Shown here piece after piece: positions 15,539 through 23,402 of a stretch of 64,000 bases of DNA. Every line of letters starts with the position of its first letter. Position 1 is the stretch's first letter. The DNA lies in contig CANLVG010000004.1 in the NCBI GenBank assembly GCA_947494565.1, positions 400,598 through 464,597 on the forward strand, read 5' to 3'. Under the pieces are notes generated by a model, which saw nothing but the letters and a program-made list of their open reading frames with translations, did not search any database and was not told the DNA's origin. A program made the position numbers and the translations under genes. Origin of the DNA: an uncultured Flavobacteriaceae bacterium. Lineage in GTDB: Bacteria; Bacteroidota; Bacteroidia; Flavobacteriales; Flavobacteriaceae.

Positions 15539-16800
15539 AGCCTCCCCAACTAACGGATTATCAAAAGGCGATCGTATACTCGGATGCTAGGTTTACAATT
15601 ACCGAGGCATCCACTAAATCCGGCAAGACCTATAGCCATATCATATGGCTGTTCATGAAGGCCCATGAGAAGGGCATCGACCATGACGGACGCAGCTACT
15701 GGTGGTGTGCGCCCATTTACAATCAGGCGAAGATAGCATTCGATAGGTTCAGGAGGTATCTATCCGCAGCTGGTATATATAGGTTCAACGAGACCCATTT
15801 GGTGATATACTGTCCCAATGGAGCGAAGATTTATTTCAAATCCGCTGAGAAGCCGGACAACCTGTATGGTGAGGACGTGTATGCAGCGGTATTCGATGAG
15901 GCGCCGAGGGCGAAGGAGGCTACATGGTTCGCACTCCGTTCTACACTGACGGCGACCGAGGCACCATGCAAACTGATCGGGAACTTTGGGGGCCAGAGCA
16001 ACTGGGTACACCTTCTAAAGGAGAAGGCAGGCTCGGATACTACATACCAGTACTTCAAAATTACATGTTGGGATGCGATTCGGGAGGGGATAATCACGGA
16101 AAAGGAAGTGCTCCAGGCGAAGAGGGATCTACCTGAGAAAGTCTTTAAAGCGCTTTATGAAGCAGAGGCCAGCGAGGACGAGGGGCAGTTAATAGGCTAT
16201 GCAGCTATTAAGAAATTGTTCGAGGAGCAAGAACTCAAAATCGAGAAGAGATATATCACGGCCGATATTGCGAGATTCGGCAAGGACAGCACTGTAATCA
16301 TGGTTTGGAACGGTTTCACGGTCATCTATGTAAAGGCATTACAGGCATCATCGATTGACCAATGTGTGGAGGCTATCAAGTCCATTCAAAGGTTGCACGA
16401 TGTGGATATTCACAATGTAATCGTAGATCAGGACGGTTTGGGCGCGGGAGCTAAGGACTACCTAAAATGCAGAGGCTTCGTCAACGGTTCAAGGGCGGTG
16501 AAGATCAAGGGCAAAGAAGAGAACTTCGCCAATCTGAAGACCCAATGCTACTGGAAACTGGCGGAAATGATAAACGATGAACTAATCCGCGTCAGATGTT
16601 CTCCGGAAGTGGAGAAATCCCTTTCCCAAGAACTGGAATGGGTCAGGTTGCCAAGGGAAATCGATACATCCAAAATCACAATCCTAAGCAAGGATAAGAT
16701 CAAGGAGTATCTGGGCCGCTCACCGGACTATTCGGATGCGCTTATGATGAGGATGTGGTTCGTTCTCAAACCAAATTATGCTAGGTATGCCGTTAGATAA
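15529..16800 (+). CDS. Large terminase subunit (packaging ATPase-nuclease)
   Basis: This 423-residue protein has both domains of the DNA-packaging motor. In the ATPase part the P-loop is TEASTKSGKTYSHIIW (about 23-38) and Walker B is YAAVFDEAPRAKEA (about 117-130) with the following catalytic Glu. The RNase H-like nuclease part has acidic residues in TADIARFGKDSTVIMVW (about 243-260), NVIVDQDGLGAG (about 300) and YSDALMMRMWF near the C-terminus. The protein appears intact. It should cut and pump DNA into a capsid, yet no portal or capsid gene accompanies it in the element; this is the main oddity of the region. Confidence 0.92.
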   Translation: MEIKPPQLTDYQKAIVYSDARFTITEASTKSGKTYSHIIWLFMKAHEKGIDHDGRSYWWCAPIYNQAKIAFDRFRRYLSAAGIYRFNETHLVIYCPNGAKIYFKSAEKPDNLYGEDVYAAVFDEAPRAKEATWFALRSTLTATEAPCKLIGNFGGQSNWVHLLKEKAGSDTTYQYFKITCWDAIREGIITEKEVLQAKRDLPEKVFKALYEAEASEDEGQLIGYAAIKKLFEEQELKIEKRYITADIARFGKDSTVIMVWNGFTVIYVKALQASSIDQCVEAIKSIQRLHDVDIHNVIVDQDGLGAGAKDYLKCRGFVNGSRAVKIKGKEENFANLKTQCYWKLAEMINDELIRVRCSPEVEKSLSQELEWVRLPREIDTSKITILSKDKIKEYLGRSPDYSDALMMRMWFVLKPNYARYAVR

Positions 16801-16827
16801 GCCACTTATTGCACCTTCCAATTAGCC

Positions 16828-16900
16828 AAAAACACAACTTCTAAGTCTTTTGTGTGTAAAAAAGTTTGAAAAATAGACAAAAACACAACTTATGTGTTAT
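16828..16900. promoter_or_regulatory. Direct and inverted repeats upstream of the ribbon-helix-helix gene
   Basis: AAAAACACAACTT occurs at 16828-16840 and again at 16879-16891, exactly 51 bases apart. In the second copy AACACA and TGTGTT form an inverted repeat around ACTTA, and in the first a TGTGTG follows at 16851. Position just upstream of a likely DNA-binding protein suggests an autoregulatory operator pair. Confidence 0.45.
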
Positions 16901-16917
16901 ATGTAAAAGCAGGAAAC

Positions 16918-17061
16918 ATGGAATCCGAAACCAAATTACAGAGGCAAGTCTATCTCACAGTGGACAATATCGAAAAAATAAAGCGTGTATCGAAGACCCT
17001 GGGGATAACCTACTCCGGGTCTATCAATTATATGCTCAATAAAGTGAAACTACCGGAATGA
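16918..17061 (+). CDS. Small ribbon-helix-helix-like protein (47 aa)
   Basis: This short frame follows an AGGA ribosome-binding-like sequence. The product reads as a ribbon-helix-helix-like fold: a basic strand (LQRQVYLTVDN), a helix (IEKIKRVSKTLG), a turn with TYSGS, and a second helix (INYMLNKVKL). Such proteins bind DNA as dimers through the strand. It could repress its own run by binding the two repeats at 16828 and 16879. It lies between the large terminase and the tail genes, where portal and capsid genes would normally be found. Confidence 0.7.
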   Translation: MESETKLQRQVYLTVDNIEKIKRVSKTLGITYSGSINYMLNKVKLPE

Positions 17062-17102
17062 ATGGCTTCTCAGTCTTAAGGAATTAAATCTCAAAAAAAG
17101 AT

Positions 17103-17243
17103 ATGAAGAATAAACAACGTCCCGATTTCTTGGAAATAGCTCTAGGAAAGGCAAGGGTAGCGAACGCAAAATATGAAGCGAAACACGGTAATCCCTTTAT
17201 GAAGATCCTAAGGGATTCGGAACTATTTAAAAATAAGAAGTAA
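17103..17243 (+). CDS. Small basic protein of unknown function (46 aa)
   Basis: This 46-codon frame is rich in Lys and Arg (MKNKQRPDFLEIALGKARVA, ending LFKNKK). Its stop TAA overlaps the ATG of the tail-tube-like gene (TAATG), which suggests translational coupling and that the frame is real. I do not recognise the family. Position just before the tail tube hints at an assembly or regulatory role, with no direct evidence. Confidence 0.6.
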   Translation: MKNKQRPDFLEIALGKARVANAKYEAKHGNPFMKILRDSELFKNKK

Positions 17244-17776
17244 TGGCAAGCAATTTAACTTCAGGCAGAAAAGAGCCTTGTAAGGATTCGGTAGGTGGTA
17301 TCAAAAAGGCCATATTCCTTGATTATGTCGAGGCACCTTTCACTTTGACGGGAGGCCAGGGCACTGGGATCAATGTAGCCGTAACGGAGGTGTTCGAATA
17401 CGAACTACGCTCGGATAACAATACGTTCACCGAATCGGTAGTAAGTGACAAGAACGCCGGAACGACCATAAACACACAGACATCGGAAATCCGTTTGAAG
17501 AAGCAGACTTCCGCCACATCCAACGAGATAACCCTAATGGCGAACGGAAGACCGGTAATCGTACTTGTCGGTTATGACGGAAGCTATAAGGTAATGGGCT
17601 ATACGGAAGGTTGCGACCTTACCGGGTCGAATATTCAATCAGGTGGAGCTAAAGCGGATTTCAACGGTTACGATCTTACGTTTACCGCAATCGAAACTCA
17701 ATTGGCACCACATCTCGATAGCGCGACCATTACAGCACTCGAAGCCCTGGTCAGCGCGAATCTAATAACAGTTTAA
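17243..17776 (+). CDS. Phage tail-tube-like (major tail) protein
   Basis: This 177-residue protein resembles the major tail proteins of Bacteroidota siphophages and prophages. Shared features are GRKEPCKDSVGGIKKAIFL at the N-terminus, a VFEYELRSDNNTFTESVV segment, alternating beta-strand pattern (SEIRLKKQT, NEITLMANGRPVIVLVGYDG), and the SGGAKADFNGYDLTFTAIE block before the C-terminus. The identification rests on remembered family pattern and on position two genes before a small protein and the tape measure. It is coupled to the upstream 46-residue gene by overlapping stop and start. Confidence 0.72.
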   Translation: MASNLTSGRKEPCKDSVGGIKKAIFLDYVEAPFTLTGGQGTGINVAVTEVFEYELRSDNNTFTESVVSDKNAGTTINTQTSEIRLKKQTSATSNEITLMANGRPVIVLVGYDGSYKVMGYTEGCDLTGSNIQSGGAKADFNGYDLTFTAIETQLAPHLDSATITALEALVSANLITV

Positions 17777-17787
17777 ATAAAAGTATA

Positions 17788-18345
17788 ATGAAAATAGGAT
17801 CAAGAAGAGAGGAGTATCTAAAATTGAATAAACTCCAGGATGAATTGGAGGCGATTTGTTCGGCACTGGTAGAGAAGGCAAAAAAGATACTTGATGTCAC
17901 GCAAATTGATGACCATCAAGCCTTGTATACTACGGGGTTGGAGTACATTCAAAACGAGTTTTTCAATAGGTTCGGGGCAAATGAGCCTCCCCATATAGAT
18001 AAACTAAGGTTTATGCTTTCCAAGTTCGATGTGGATACCGTGGAAATAAACCGATTGACCAGTGCTATCAATAATCTCGTTAAGAAGTTTTACAGGCACC
18101 CTCCGGTATTTTCCGCTATAGGTGTGACCAGTGGTTTTGCCGAAAGTGATTTTGACTATATACTGGATGAAAGTAAGCGCGACGAGTATGAAGCGCTGAC
18201 CGCCTTTTTGGATGCAGCACGTGCTCTGAAGGACAATTATCATACAGGAGGTAGTATAGGCATTCTAAGATTCCACGACGGACTTCAATGGGATACTAGC
18301 CGTATTTTTCCTGAAATCAATCCATACAAGTTCGCCCAGAGATAG
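17788..18345 (+). CDS. Unknown tail-module protein (185 aa)
   Basis: I do not recognise this protein. It starts 12 bases after the tail-tube-like gene and is largely helical and charged (YLKLNKLQDELEAICSALVEKAKKIL), with a segment IDKLRFMLSKFDVDTVEIN. No signal peptide or membrane segment is visible. In siphophages the slot between tail tube and tape measure holds tail assembly chaperones (G/GT type), so that is the leading guess. The following hairpin and 89-residue gene could be the second part of such a pair, although they are not in an obvious frameshift arrangement. Confidence 0.6.
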   Translation: MKIGSRREEYLKLNKLQDELEAICSALVEKAKKILDVTQIDDHQALYTTGLEYIQNEFFNRFGANEPPHIDKLRFMLSKFDVDTVEINRLTSAINNLVKKFYRHPPVFSAIGVTSGFAESDFDYILDESKRDEYEALTAFLDAARALKDNYHTGGSIGILRFHDGLQWDTSRIFPEINPYKFAQR

Positions 18346-18392
18346 GAACAATTCAAGATTTTACTGATTGCTTCATTTTTTTATTATTAACC

Positions 18393-18421
18393 ATCCCCCT
18401 TGCTGTTATGGTGAGGGGGAT
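18393..18421 (+). other. Hairpin in the tail gene run
   Basis: ATCCCCCT (18393-18400) pairs perfectly with AGGGGGAT (18414-18421) around a 13-base loop. It is followed by TTAAAAAAAAT, not by a T run, so it is not a standard terminator on the plus strand. It lies in the 90-base gap between two tail-module genes and may protect mRNA or control translation of the next gene. Confidence 0.55.
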
Positions 18422-18435
18422 TTAAAAAAAATCTT

Positions 18436-18705
18436 ATGCCTCGTGTCAAGAAAAAACAAATTCAGGTTAAGGACTATGTTGATTTCTCTATCGATGAGAT
18501 TATTACGGAGTTTACAAAGCTTAATGAGTTGAGCATGACGAATCTCGATCTCGGCCCTATTGAGATAATGACCCAGAGCTTCCACATAATATCGGAGCAA
18601 TTGGAACTTATCGAGGAAATGAAAAGAAGAACAGGATTGAACAACAGGGAGCTTAACTCATTGTTCCCTAAAATCGATAAGAGCCAATGGTTACCAAGAC
18701 AATAA
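18436..18705 (+). CDS. Small tail-module protein before the tape measure (89 aa)
   Basis: This 89-residue protein has a basic start (PRVKKKQIQVKDYVDF) and a helical middle (IDEIITEFTKLNELSMTNLDL, EQLELIEEMKRRTGLNN). Its last codons overlap the tape-measure gene by 19 bases. Position and size match the second tail assembly chaperone of many siphophages, so that is my tentative call. No clear family signature was recognised. A Bacteroidota-style coupling by overlap supports it being a true gene. Confidence 0.65.
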   Translation: MPRVKKKQIQVKDYVDFSIDEIITEFTKLNELSMTNLDLGPIEIMTQSFHIISEQLELIEEMKRRTGLNNRELNSLFPKIDKSQWLPRQ

Positions 18706-20183
18706 CGATAAACGTTCAGGACGGGGAACTCGACGAACTGAACAAGGATCTCCAAAAGACCAAATCGAATATCGACAAAGTAGAGGACTCCGCGCAGAAA
18801 GCGGACGGGGGCCTCAAGAAAGTCGGGGAGAACAGCGGGGCCATAGCCACGTTGGACGCGCTCACAGGTGGGGCCGCCTCCAGGATACGTGACGCTGCCG
18901 AGGCAAGTAAGCTGCTCTCCTTCAATTTAAGGGGCGTTCAAGCCGCAATCGCAGCGACCGGTATAGGTGCGTTCGTTGTGGCCTTGGGCCTAGTCGTTGC
19001 CTATTGGGACGACATAAAGGGCGCGGTCACCGGTATCAATTCGGATCTTAACGACCAGATCGAGCTACAGGCGCAAATAACGGACGAGGCCCGCTTCCAA
19101 TTAAAGTCCCATGAGGCTGGTGAAAATGTCCTTCGTTTGCAAGGGAAGACGGAGAGAGAGATCATCGAATTAAAGAAAGAACGCATCCAACAGGTGCTCG
19201 ATACTACGAAAGTCGAGCTTGAGTACCAGAAACAACAATTGGAGGGCCAACTTGAGGCCGAGAAGAACGCTAAAACCATATTTTATGCGGTAACGGAAGC
19301 CGGGAACCAGTTCTTTACGTTCATCGCGCGGGGTATGGACTCATTGTTGTCCAACCTTGGTATAGATATAGGGCTTGAGGGCAAGGTAGGCGAGATCCGT
19401 GGCAGTGTCTTCGACTCTTTGTTCGGAAGTGCCGAATCGATAGAGACCCGTAAAAAGGAGATCAATGAGCTGACCCTTGCTATCATAGGCCAACAGGACA
19501 AACTGGCCGCTATGGAGCTTGCTAGGCAAGGTGAAGGCTCCAGGGGGCCGGATCAAGAGGCCGTAGCGATCCTTCCATTAACGGGATTGGCCGGCTTCGA
19601 TAGCCTTGACCAGACCCTTAGTGCCGAATTCGATGCTATTTTTCTTGCGGAGACCGCTAGAACCAACCTTGAAAGGGAGCAGAGCGAAATCAGGAAGACC
19701 ATAGCCGAAGGGGAGAAAGAGGCAAAGATATTGGCCCTTCAACAAGTGGGCGCGATATTCGAGAACCTATCCAGTATTGCCGGCAAACAGACCGAGGTAG
19801 GCAAGGCATTGGCCGTGGCCTCTACGCTGATCAATACCTTTGTTTCGGCGACCTTGGCATATAAGGCGGGACTTGAAACGGGAGGGCCGCTAGGGATCGC
19901 ATTAGGGATCGCCTCATCGGCCGCTGCGGTAGCTGCCGGACTTCAGAACGTGAAGAAGATACAGCAGGTAAAAGTGCCAGGCGGTGGTGGTGGCGGATCC
20001 ATTGGGAATACGCCTAGCACACCACCTGCGTTCAATGTCGTAGAGAGCAATGCCCAAAATCAATTGAACCAAAGTTTATTGGAGCAGAACGATCAACCGG
20101 TTCAGGCATTCGTTGTAGAGGGTCATGTGACGACTGCCCAGGAATTGAGAAGGAATGCGATAGAAAGCAGTAGTTTAGGGTAA
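18687..20183 (+). CDS. Tail tape-measure-like protein
   Basis: This 498-residue protein has the layout of short Bacteroidota tape-measure proteins. A coiled N-terminus (about 1-50, LDELNKDLQKTKSNIDKVED) is followed by a hydrophobic segment (about 95-108, GIGAFVVALGLVVAYW), long charged helices (about 120-200 and 325-355), a second Ala/Gly-rich hydrophobic region (about 380-425, LAVASTLINTFVSATLAYKA), and a Gly-rich linker before the tail end. If tail length scales as in other siphophages, this protein would set a rather short tail. It closes the tail module, and no baseplate or tail-tip gene follows. Confidence 0.8.
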   Translation: MVTKTITINVQDGELDELNKDLQKTKSNIDKVEDSAQKADGGLKKVGENSGAIATLDALTGGAASRIRDAAEASKLLSFNLRGVQAAIAATGIGAFVVALGLVVAYWDDIKGAVTGINSDLNDQIELQAQITDEARFQLKSHEAGENVLRLQGKTEREIIELKKERIQQVLDTTKVELEYQKQQLEGQLEAEKNAKTIFYAVTEAGNQFFTFIARGMDSLLSNLGIDIGLEGKVGEIRGSVFDSLFGSAESIETRKKEINELTLAIIGQQDKLAAMELARQGEGSRGPDQEAVAILPLTGLAGFDSLDQTLSAEFDAIFLAETARTNLEREQSEIRKTIAEGEKEAKILALQQVGAIFENLSSIAGKQTEVGKALAVASTLINTFVSATLAYKAGLETGGPLGIALGIASSAAAVAAGLQNVKKIQQVKVPGGGGGGSIGNTPSTPPAFNVVESNAQNQLNQSLLEQNDQPVQAFVVEGHVTTAQELRRNAIESSSLG

Positions 20184-20190
20184 TTTACAA

Positions 20191-20766
20191 TTATTCAAAG
20201 CCATTGTTTAAAATCGAATTTCTTAAGTTATAGATTTTATAAATATCTCTGTCGATTTTCAAAGCATCAATTGCGTCTCGGTAATTGTCAATATCCGTTA
20301 TAAAGAATTCAATCATTTCGCTTCTTTCAAGCTTTGTATTTGATGTATATAGATCCATACGAATACTCAACAAAAAATCAGCAATCAAGGAAAGCATAAT
20401 AACTGAGTAAGAATTGTCATCTTCTCGAATATTGTCCACATCTGCATTGAACATTGATTGCATTAGTACGTTGAAGGATCTTACTACTTGGTCGGAACCA
20501 AATGTTGTCAAGTTAAAAGCTGCGGTTTTATACTTCACCGATAGCAACTTTTTAGATCCGTCATCTTTCTCTCTTTTGCTGGCAGTAAATGTAAATAAGA
20601 TTATATATGGTTCTAATAAAGTTCTATAAGTCTCAATTTTAAAATCCCTTGTCCTTTCTTCTGCCAATAACTTATCTTCTCTCTTGGATTTAAGATACCA
20701 AGTGATCAAACCGCCTCCGAATATTATTATCTGAGCCGCAAAAACAATTACCAATTCCTTAACCAT
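20191..20766 (-). CDS. Accessory single-pass membrane protein of unknown function
   Basis: This 191-residue protein opens a minus-strand block directly behind the tape-measure gene. One N-terminal membrane segment (ELVIVFAAQIIIFGGGLITWYL) is followed by a basic stop-transfer run (KSKREDK) and a helical cytoplasmic domain (RTLLEPYIILFTFTASK, IIEFFITDIDNYRDAIDALK). It looks more AT-rich than neighbouring phage genes. Membrane-anchored accessory proteins in such slots are often immunity or defence factors, but nothing in the sequence proves this. I do not recognise the family. Confidence 0.65.
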   Translation of the reverse strand: MVKELVIVFAAQIIIFGGGLITWYLKSKREDKLLAEERTRDFKIETYRTLLEPYIILFTFTASKREKDDGSKKLLSVKYKTAAFNLTTFGSDQVVRSFNVLMQSMFNADVDNIREDDNSYSVIMLSLIADFLLSIRMDLYTSNTKLERSEMIEFFITDIDNYRDAIDALKIDRDIYKIYNLRNSILNNGFE

Positions 20767-20946
20767 GGGTCTTAAGTTTTATGAATGAAATTCAATGTAG
20801 TATTCGTATTTCATCAATTTATGATAAAAACAAAAATAATTCGTAGTAAATAACTTCCAAAGTGAATGAATGCGAATCGCATCCTTCGCCGATAAAATTA
20901 CGGTAGCAAAAACCACGTTCCAAGTAAGTGAGTGTAAATAGAGGGG

Positions 20947-21043
20947 GTTCCAAAACGGAACGCCGCCCGCAAATAAGGGATGTCCTAAAATGGGGCATAC
21001 CCATCTCGTGGGCACGCTACCAGAGCGTAGCCACCCGGCGGCG
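20947..21043. ncRNA. GC-rich structured segment, possible non-coding RNA
   Basis: The 374-base gap at 20767-21140 holds no convincing gene but has dense pairing potential. GTTCC/GGAAC form a hairpin at 20947-20961. CGCCGCC (20961-20967) pairs with GGCGGCG (21037-21043), enclosing the hairpins CCCA-TCTCG-TGGG and ACGCT-ACCAG-AGCGT. Just upstream, ATGCGA/TCGCAT form a palindrome near 20868-20880. The remainder of the gap is AT-rich (left) or unremarkable (right). Strand and function are unknown. Confidence 0.35.
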
Positions 21044-21140
21044 ATGTTTCCCGATTAGTTGGGAAAGGGAAATATTTCTCTCTACTGCGGCCGTACCCAA
21101 TGGTGGGGACGGAAAAGGACAAGGGTTTGATGAAAAGTGG

Positions 21141-21374
21141 TTAAATGATGATTTCCCCAGCATACTTTTCCATCCTTTGGCCATGTCCGAACGGATGTAG
21201 TCCAAGTATTTTTTCAGTTTCAACACATAGCTCTATCTCAACAAAGAATTTGTGCAATGCGTATAAAGTAAACTTACAATCTATGCTGCTATAATTATTT
21301 AAGTGTGTTCCATTATCCCAGAGCTCGTCCCACTGCTTTTCCGTAGTTAGGGATAAAAAATTTTCTAAAGTCAT
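21141..21374 (-). CDS. Small conserved-type hypothetical protein (77 aa)
   Basis: This 77-residue minus-strand protein reads like a real compact domain: MTLENFLSLTTEKQWDELWD, then LYALHKFFVEIELCVETEKILGLHPF and a short end. The pattern, with a strand pair FFVEIEL/ILGLHPF, is familiar from small Flavobacteriaceae proteins of unknown role. It lies 20 bases after the SRAP gene on the same strand, so the two probably share a transcript. No function can be proposed. Confidence 0.65.
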   Translation of the reverse strand: MTLENFLSLTTEKQWDELWDNGTHLNNYSSIDCKFTLYALHKFFVEIELCVETEKILGLHPFGHGQRMEKYAGEIII

Positions 21375-21394
21375 TTGGTCAGTAGTTTAAAGGA

Positions 21395-22213
21395 TTAGCC
21401 GAATAGATCCTGTTGTGGTTTGTTCTCATAATCGATAGCGATTTCCAAATGATGCACCGGTGTTGTGATATCCGGTCTGTTCGATTCTACTTTCGGCCTA
21501 TAGAGATCCCTACTAATGGGCTGGGCATAGATAAGTTCGTCCGGCATATCATTATCGATCAAATTTTCAAGGTCGCTTCGTGATGAGCTACTATCCAACC
21601 ATCCCTCAACCTGATCATCATGTAATATTACCGGCCTTCTTTTTTTAGTGTGGTGGATCTTTTCAAAGAGAGGTGTCGCGGGTTTGGTGATTATAGCGAA
21701 CGTGGCATGCCCGTCCTTTGTAAAACTGTAGATTCCCGCAAGTTTCGTTACTTCCTTATCCCTGCGCTCAAAGAAGAAGGGTATCGAAAACGGTTTTTTC
21801 ACGTGGGTGACGCGATAGGGTTCGTAAAATCCCGTGACCGGTACGATACATCTTCTATTCTCGGCGCTATCCATGAACATACGCGAGGTAAATATCTTTT
21901 CACTTGTGGCGTTCAGACCGGAACCCACTCCCCTTGTATCGGCATAATATCGTTCCGCATTCTCACCCAGTTCCCAACTTGGGATGAACCCCCACATCAA
22001 AGGCGCGAGGAATTTCGGGTTCTCCTGGGGCTGTATGGCCATTATAGGGTGAATGGATTCCTTTGTTCCGCCCTTCAACGATTGTTTGGCAAAACCGTTG
22101 ATATGGTATTGCTGAAGGTCGTCATCATCAAGGTATTCGGGTAGCTTAGCAACGGCGTTCAAGGCTTTCTCAAGTTCCGAAAGGGGCTTTCCCTGTTGGG
22201 TCGAATAACACAT
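21395..22213 (-). CDS. SRAP-domain abasic-site-binding protein (YedK/HMCES type)
   Basis: This 272-residue protein is an SOS-response-associated peptidase (SRAP), which crosslinks to abasic sites in single-stranded DNA and protects them. The active Cys2 follows the initiator Met (MCYST). Other family residues are N in GSGLNATSEKIF, E in VTGFYEPYR, and H in HHTKKRRPVIL. WGFIPSWE is also typical. SRAP genes are frequent passengers on phages and mobile elements, often linked to repair of replicating DNA. Here it sits in the minus-strand accessory block between the tail genes and the right-end regulatory region. Confidence 0.92.
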   Translation of the reverse strand: MCYSTQQGKPLSELEKALNAVAKLPEYLDDDDLQQYHINGFAKQSLKGGTKESIHPIMAIQPQENPKFLAPLMWGFIPSWELGENAERYYADTRGVGSGLNATSEKIFTSRMFMDSAENRRCIVPVTGFYEPYRVTHVKKPFSIPFFFERRDKEVTKLAGIYSFTKDGHATFAIITKPATPLFEKIHHTKKRRPVILHDDQVEGWLDSSSSRSDLENLIDNDMPDELIYAQPISRDLYRPKVESNRPDITTPVHHLEIAIDYENKPQQDLFG

Positions 22214-22302
22214 GCTTATCGGTTTGGATTCAAGATAAATATTTTTGTGTTAAAACAGATTGTCTTCTTTCAAATTATGGAAATATACCTAATATTTGGA
22301 AT

Positions 22303-22587
22303 ATGTCCGAACCATACAATGTACATCAAGAGCTTATCGACCTTTGGGTCAGGCAGGCCATATATTTCGAAGGGGATTTTATGGTAAAGAACGCGGGCAG
22401 AAGTTATCTATCCGTGGTCAAGGGTAAAGCTGTGTTCTGTGACAATGGACATATCACCAACTACAAAAGAAAGCCAGAGGTATTGGAAAGGATATTACAT
22501 GGATTGGTAGACAGGTATCATAACTTCACCCATTGCGGATACTATTACTTTTATTCAAGAGGCGAATGGCAACGATTCAAGCCTTGA
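22303..22587 (+). CDS. Hypothetical protein (94 aa)
   Basis: I do not recognise this 94-residue protein. It begins MSEPYNVHQELIDLWVRQAIYFEG and is rich in aromatic residues and His/Tyr toward the end (HNFTHCGYYYFYSRGEW). There is no signal peptide or membrane span. It is divergent from the SRAP gene and about 100 bases before the DUF1508 gene, with no clear promoter consensus. The amino-acid composition is protein-like, so I accept it as a gene. Confidence 0.6.
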   Translation: MSEPYNVHQELIDLWVRQAIYFEGDFMVKNAGRSYLSVVKGKAVFCDNGHITNYKRKPEVLERILHGLVDRYHNFTHCGYYYFYSRGEWQRFKP

Positions 22588-22685
22588 ATTAACGATGTTA
22601 AATTTCCTATTTGATTGAAAATGTTCTTTTTAAATAATAATTTTAGGAAGATCCAGTTATCAATTAAACTTAAAAACAAAAACCA

Positions 22686-23015
22686 ATGGGAAAATTCGAA
22701 ATCAAAAAGGACAAATCCGGCCAGTTCAGGTTCAACCTTAAGGCGGGTAACGGCCAAGTAATCTTAAGTAGCGAAGCCTACAAAACAAAATCATCCTGTG
22801 ACAACGGTATCGAATCCGTTAGGAAGAATTCGCAAGATGACGGGAAATACGATAGGAAAACCGCAAAGGACGGAAGTCCGTATTTTAATCTAAAGGCATC
22901 AAACGGACAGGTTATAGGAAGTAGTGAGATGTATTCAGGTACGTCCGCTATGGAAAACGGAATAGCCTCTGTGAAAAAGAACGCTCCAGATGCTACGATA
23001 ACTGACAATTCGTAG
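22686..23015 (+). CDS. DUF1508 / YegP-like tandem-repeat protein
   Basis: This 109-residue protein consists of two copies of the DUF1508 (YegP) unit. Repeat 1 reads FRFNLKAGNGQVILSSEAY with SCDNGIESVRKNS; repeat 2 reads PYFNLKASNGQVIGSSEMY with AMENGIASVKKNA. The fold is a small beta-hairpin protein of unclear biochemical role, often found near DNA repair or stress genes and on mobile elements. A terminator follows about 45 bases after its stop. Confidence 0.9.
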   Translation: MGKFEIKKDKSGQFRFNLKAGNGQVILSSEAYKTKSSCDNGIESVRKNSQDDGKYDRKTAKDGSPYFNLKASNGQVIGSSEMYSGTSAMENGIASVKKNAPDATITDNS

Positions 23016-23059
23016 TATATTTGAATTCACTCATTATATCCCATAGGGTTATAATATGA

Positions 23060-23091
23060 AAGGCGGCCCCGCTAATGGCCGTCTTTTTTTA
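23060..23091. terminator. Terminator between DUF1508 gene and repressor gene
   Basis: A stem AAGGCGGCC / GGCCGTCTT with a short loop is followed by a run of T residues (23084-23090). The T run continues into the last codons of the convergent repressor gene. It ends transcripts of the DUF1508 gene. Confidence 0.75.
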
Positions 23092-23376
23092 TTCTCCTTT
23101 CGTAAGCTCAAGCAGCTTTTCAAGATCTTCTGTCGAGCCAACTTCGTGAATTATGTTTCCAACTTTTACGAAACCCTTAATCGCAATGTCCTCGTTCGAA
23201 GAAACAAAGAAGTCTTTTACATCTACTCTCAGGACTTCGGCGATTTTACCCAAGGTTTCAATCGTGGGGTTACCATTTATATTTCTACTCAACGACACCC
23301 TATTGATGCCTAAGGTATTGGCGATTTCCTCCATCGAAATTCCTTTCTCCTTCGCGACTTCCTTTATTCTCAACAC
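23089..23376 (-). CDS. XRE-family repressor
   Basis: This 95-residue DNA-binding protein has a Cro/C1-type helix-turn-helix at residues 1-60: EVAKEKGISMEEIANTLGIN, then RVSLSRNINGNPTIETLGKIAEVLRV. A short C-terminal tail (residues 60-95) probably serves dimerisation. It is divergent from a right-end operon, with symmetrical repeats and promoters in the gap between them. By layout it is the likely lysogeny-type repressor of the element. It lacks a LexA-like protease domain, so release would need a helper antirepressor or another signal, as in phage satellites. Confidence 0.87.
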   Translation of the reverse strand: MLRIKEVAKEKGISMEEIANTLGINRVSLSRNINGNPTIETLGKIAEVLRVDVKDFFVSSNEDIAIKGFVKVGNIIHEVGSTEDLEKLLELTKGE

Positions 23377-23402
23377 TGTATATGGATTAACAATTAACTA
23401 TA

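Noticed and set aside
20779..21226. Several short frames on both strands in the structured gap
   Set aside because: Their translations are low in protein-like pattern and simply reflect the GC-rich pairing segments; none has a plausible start context.
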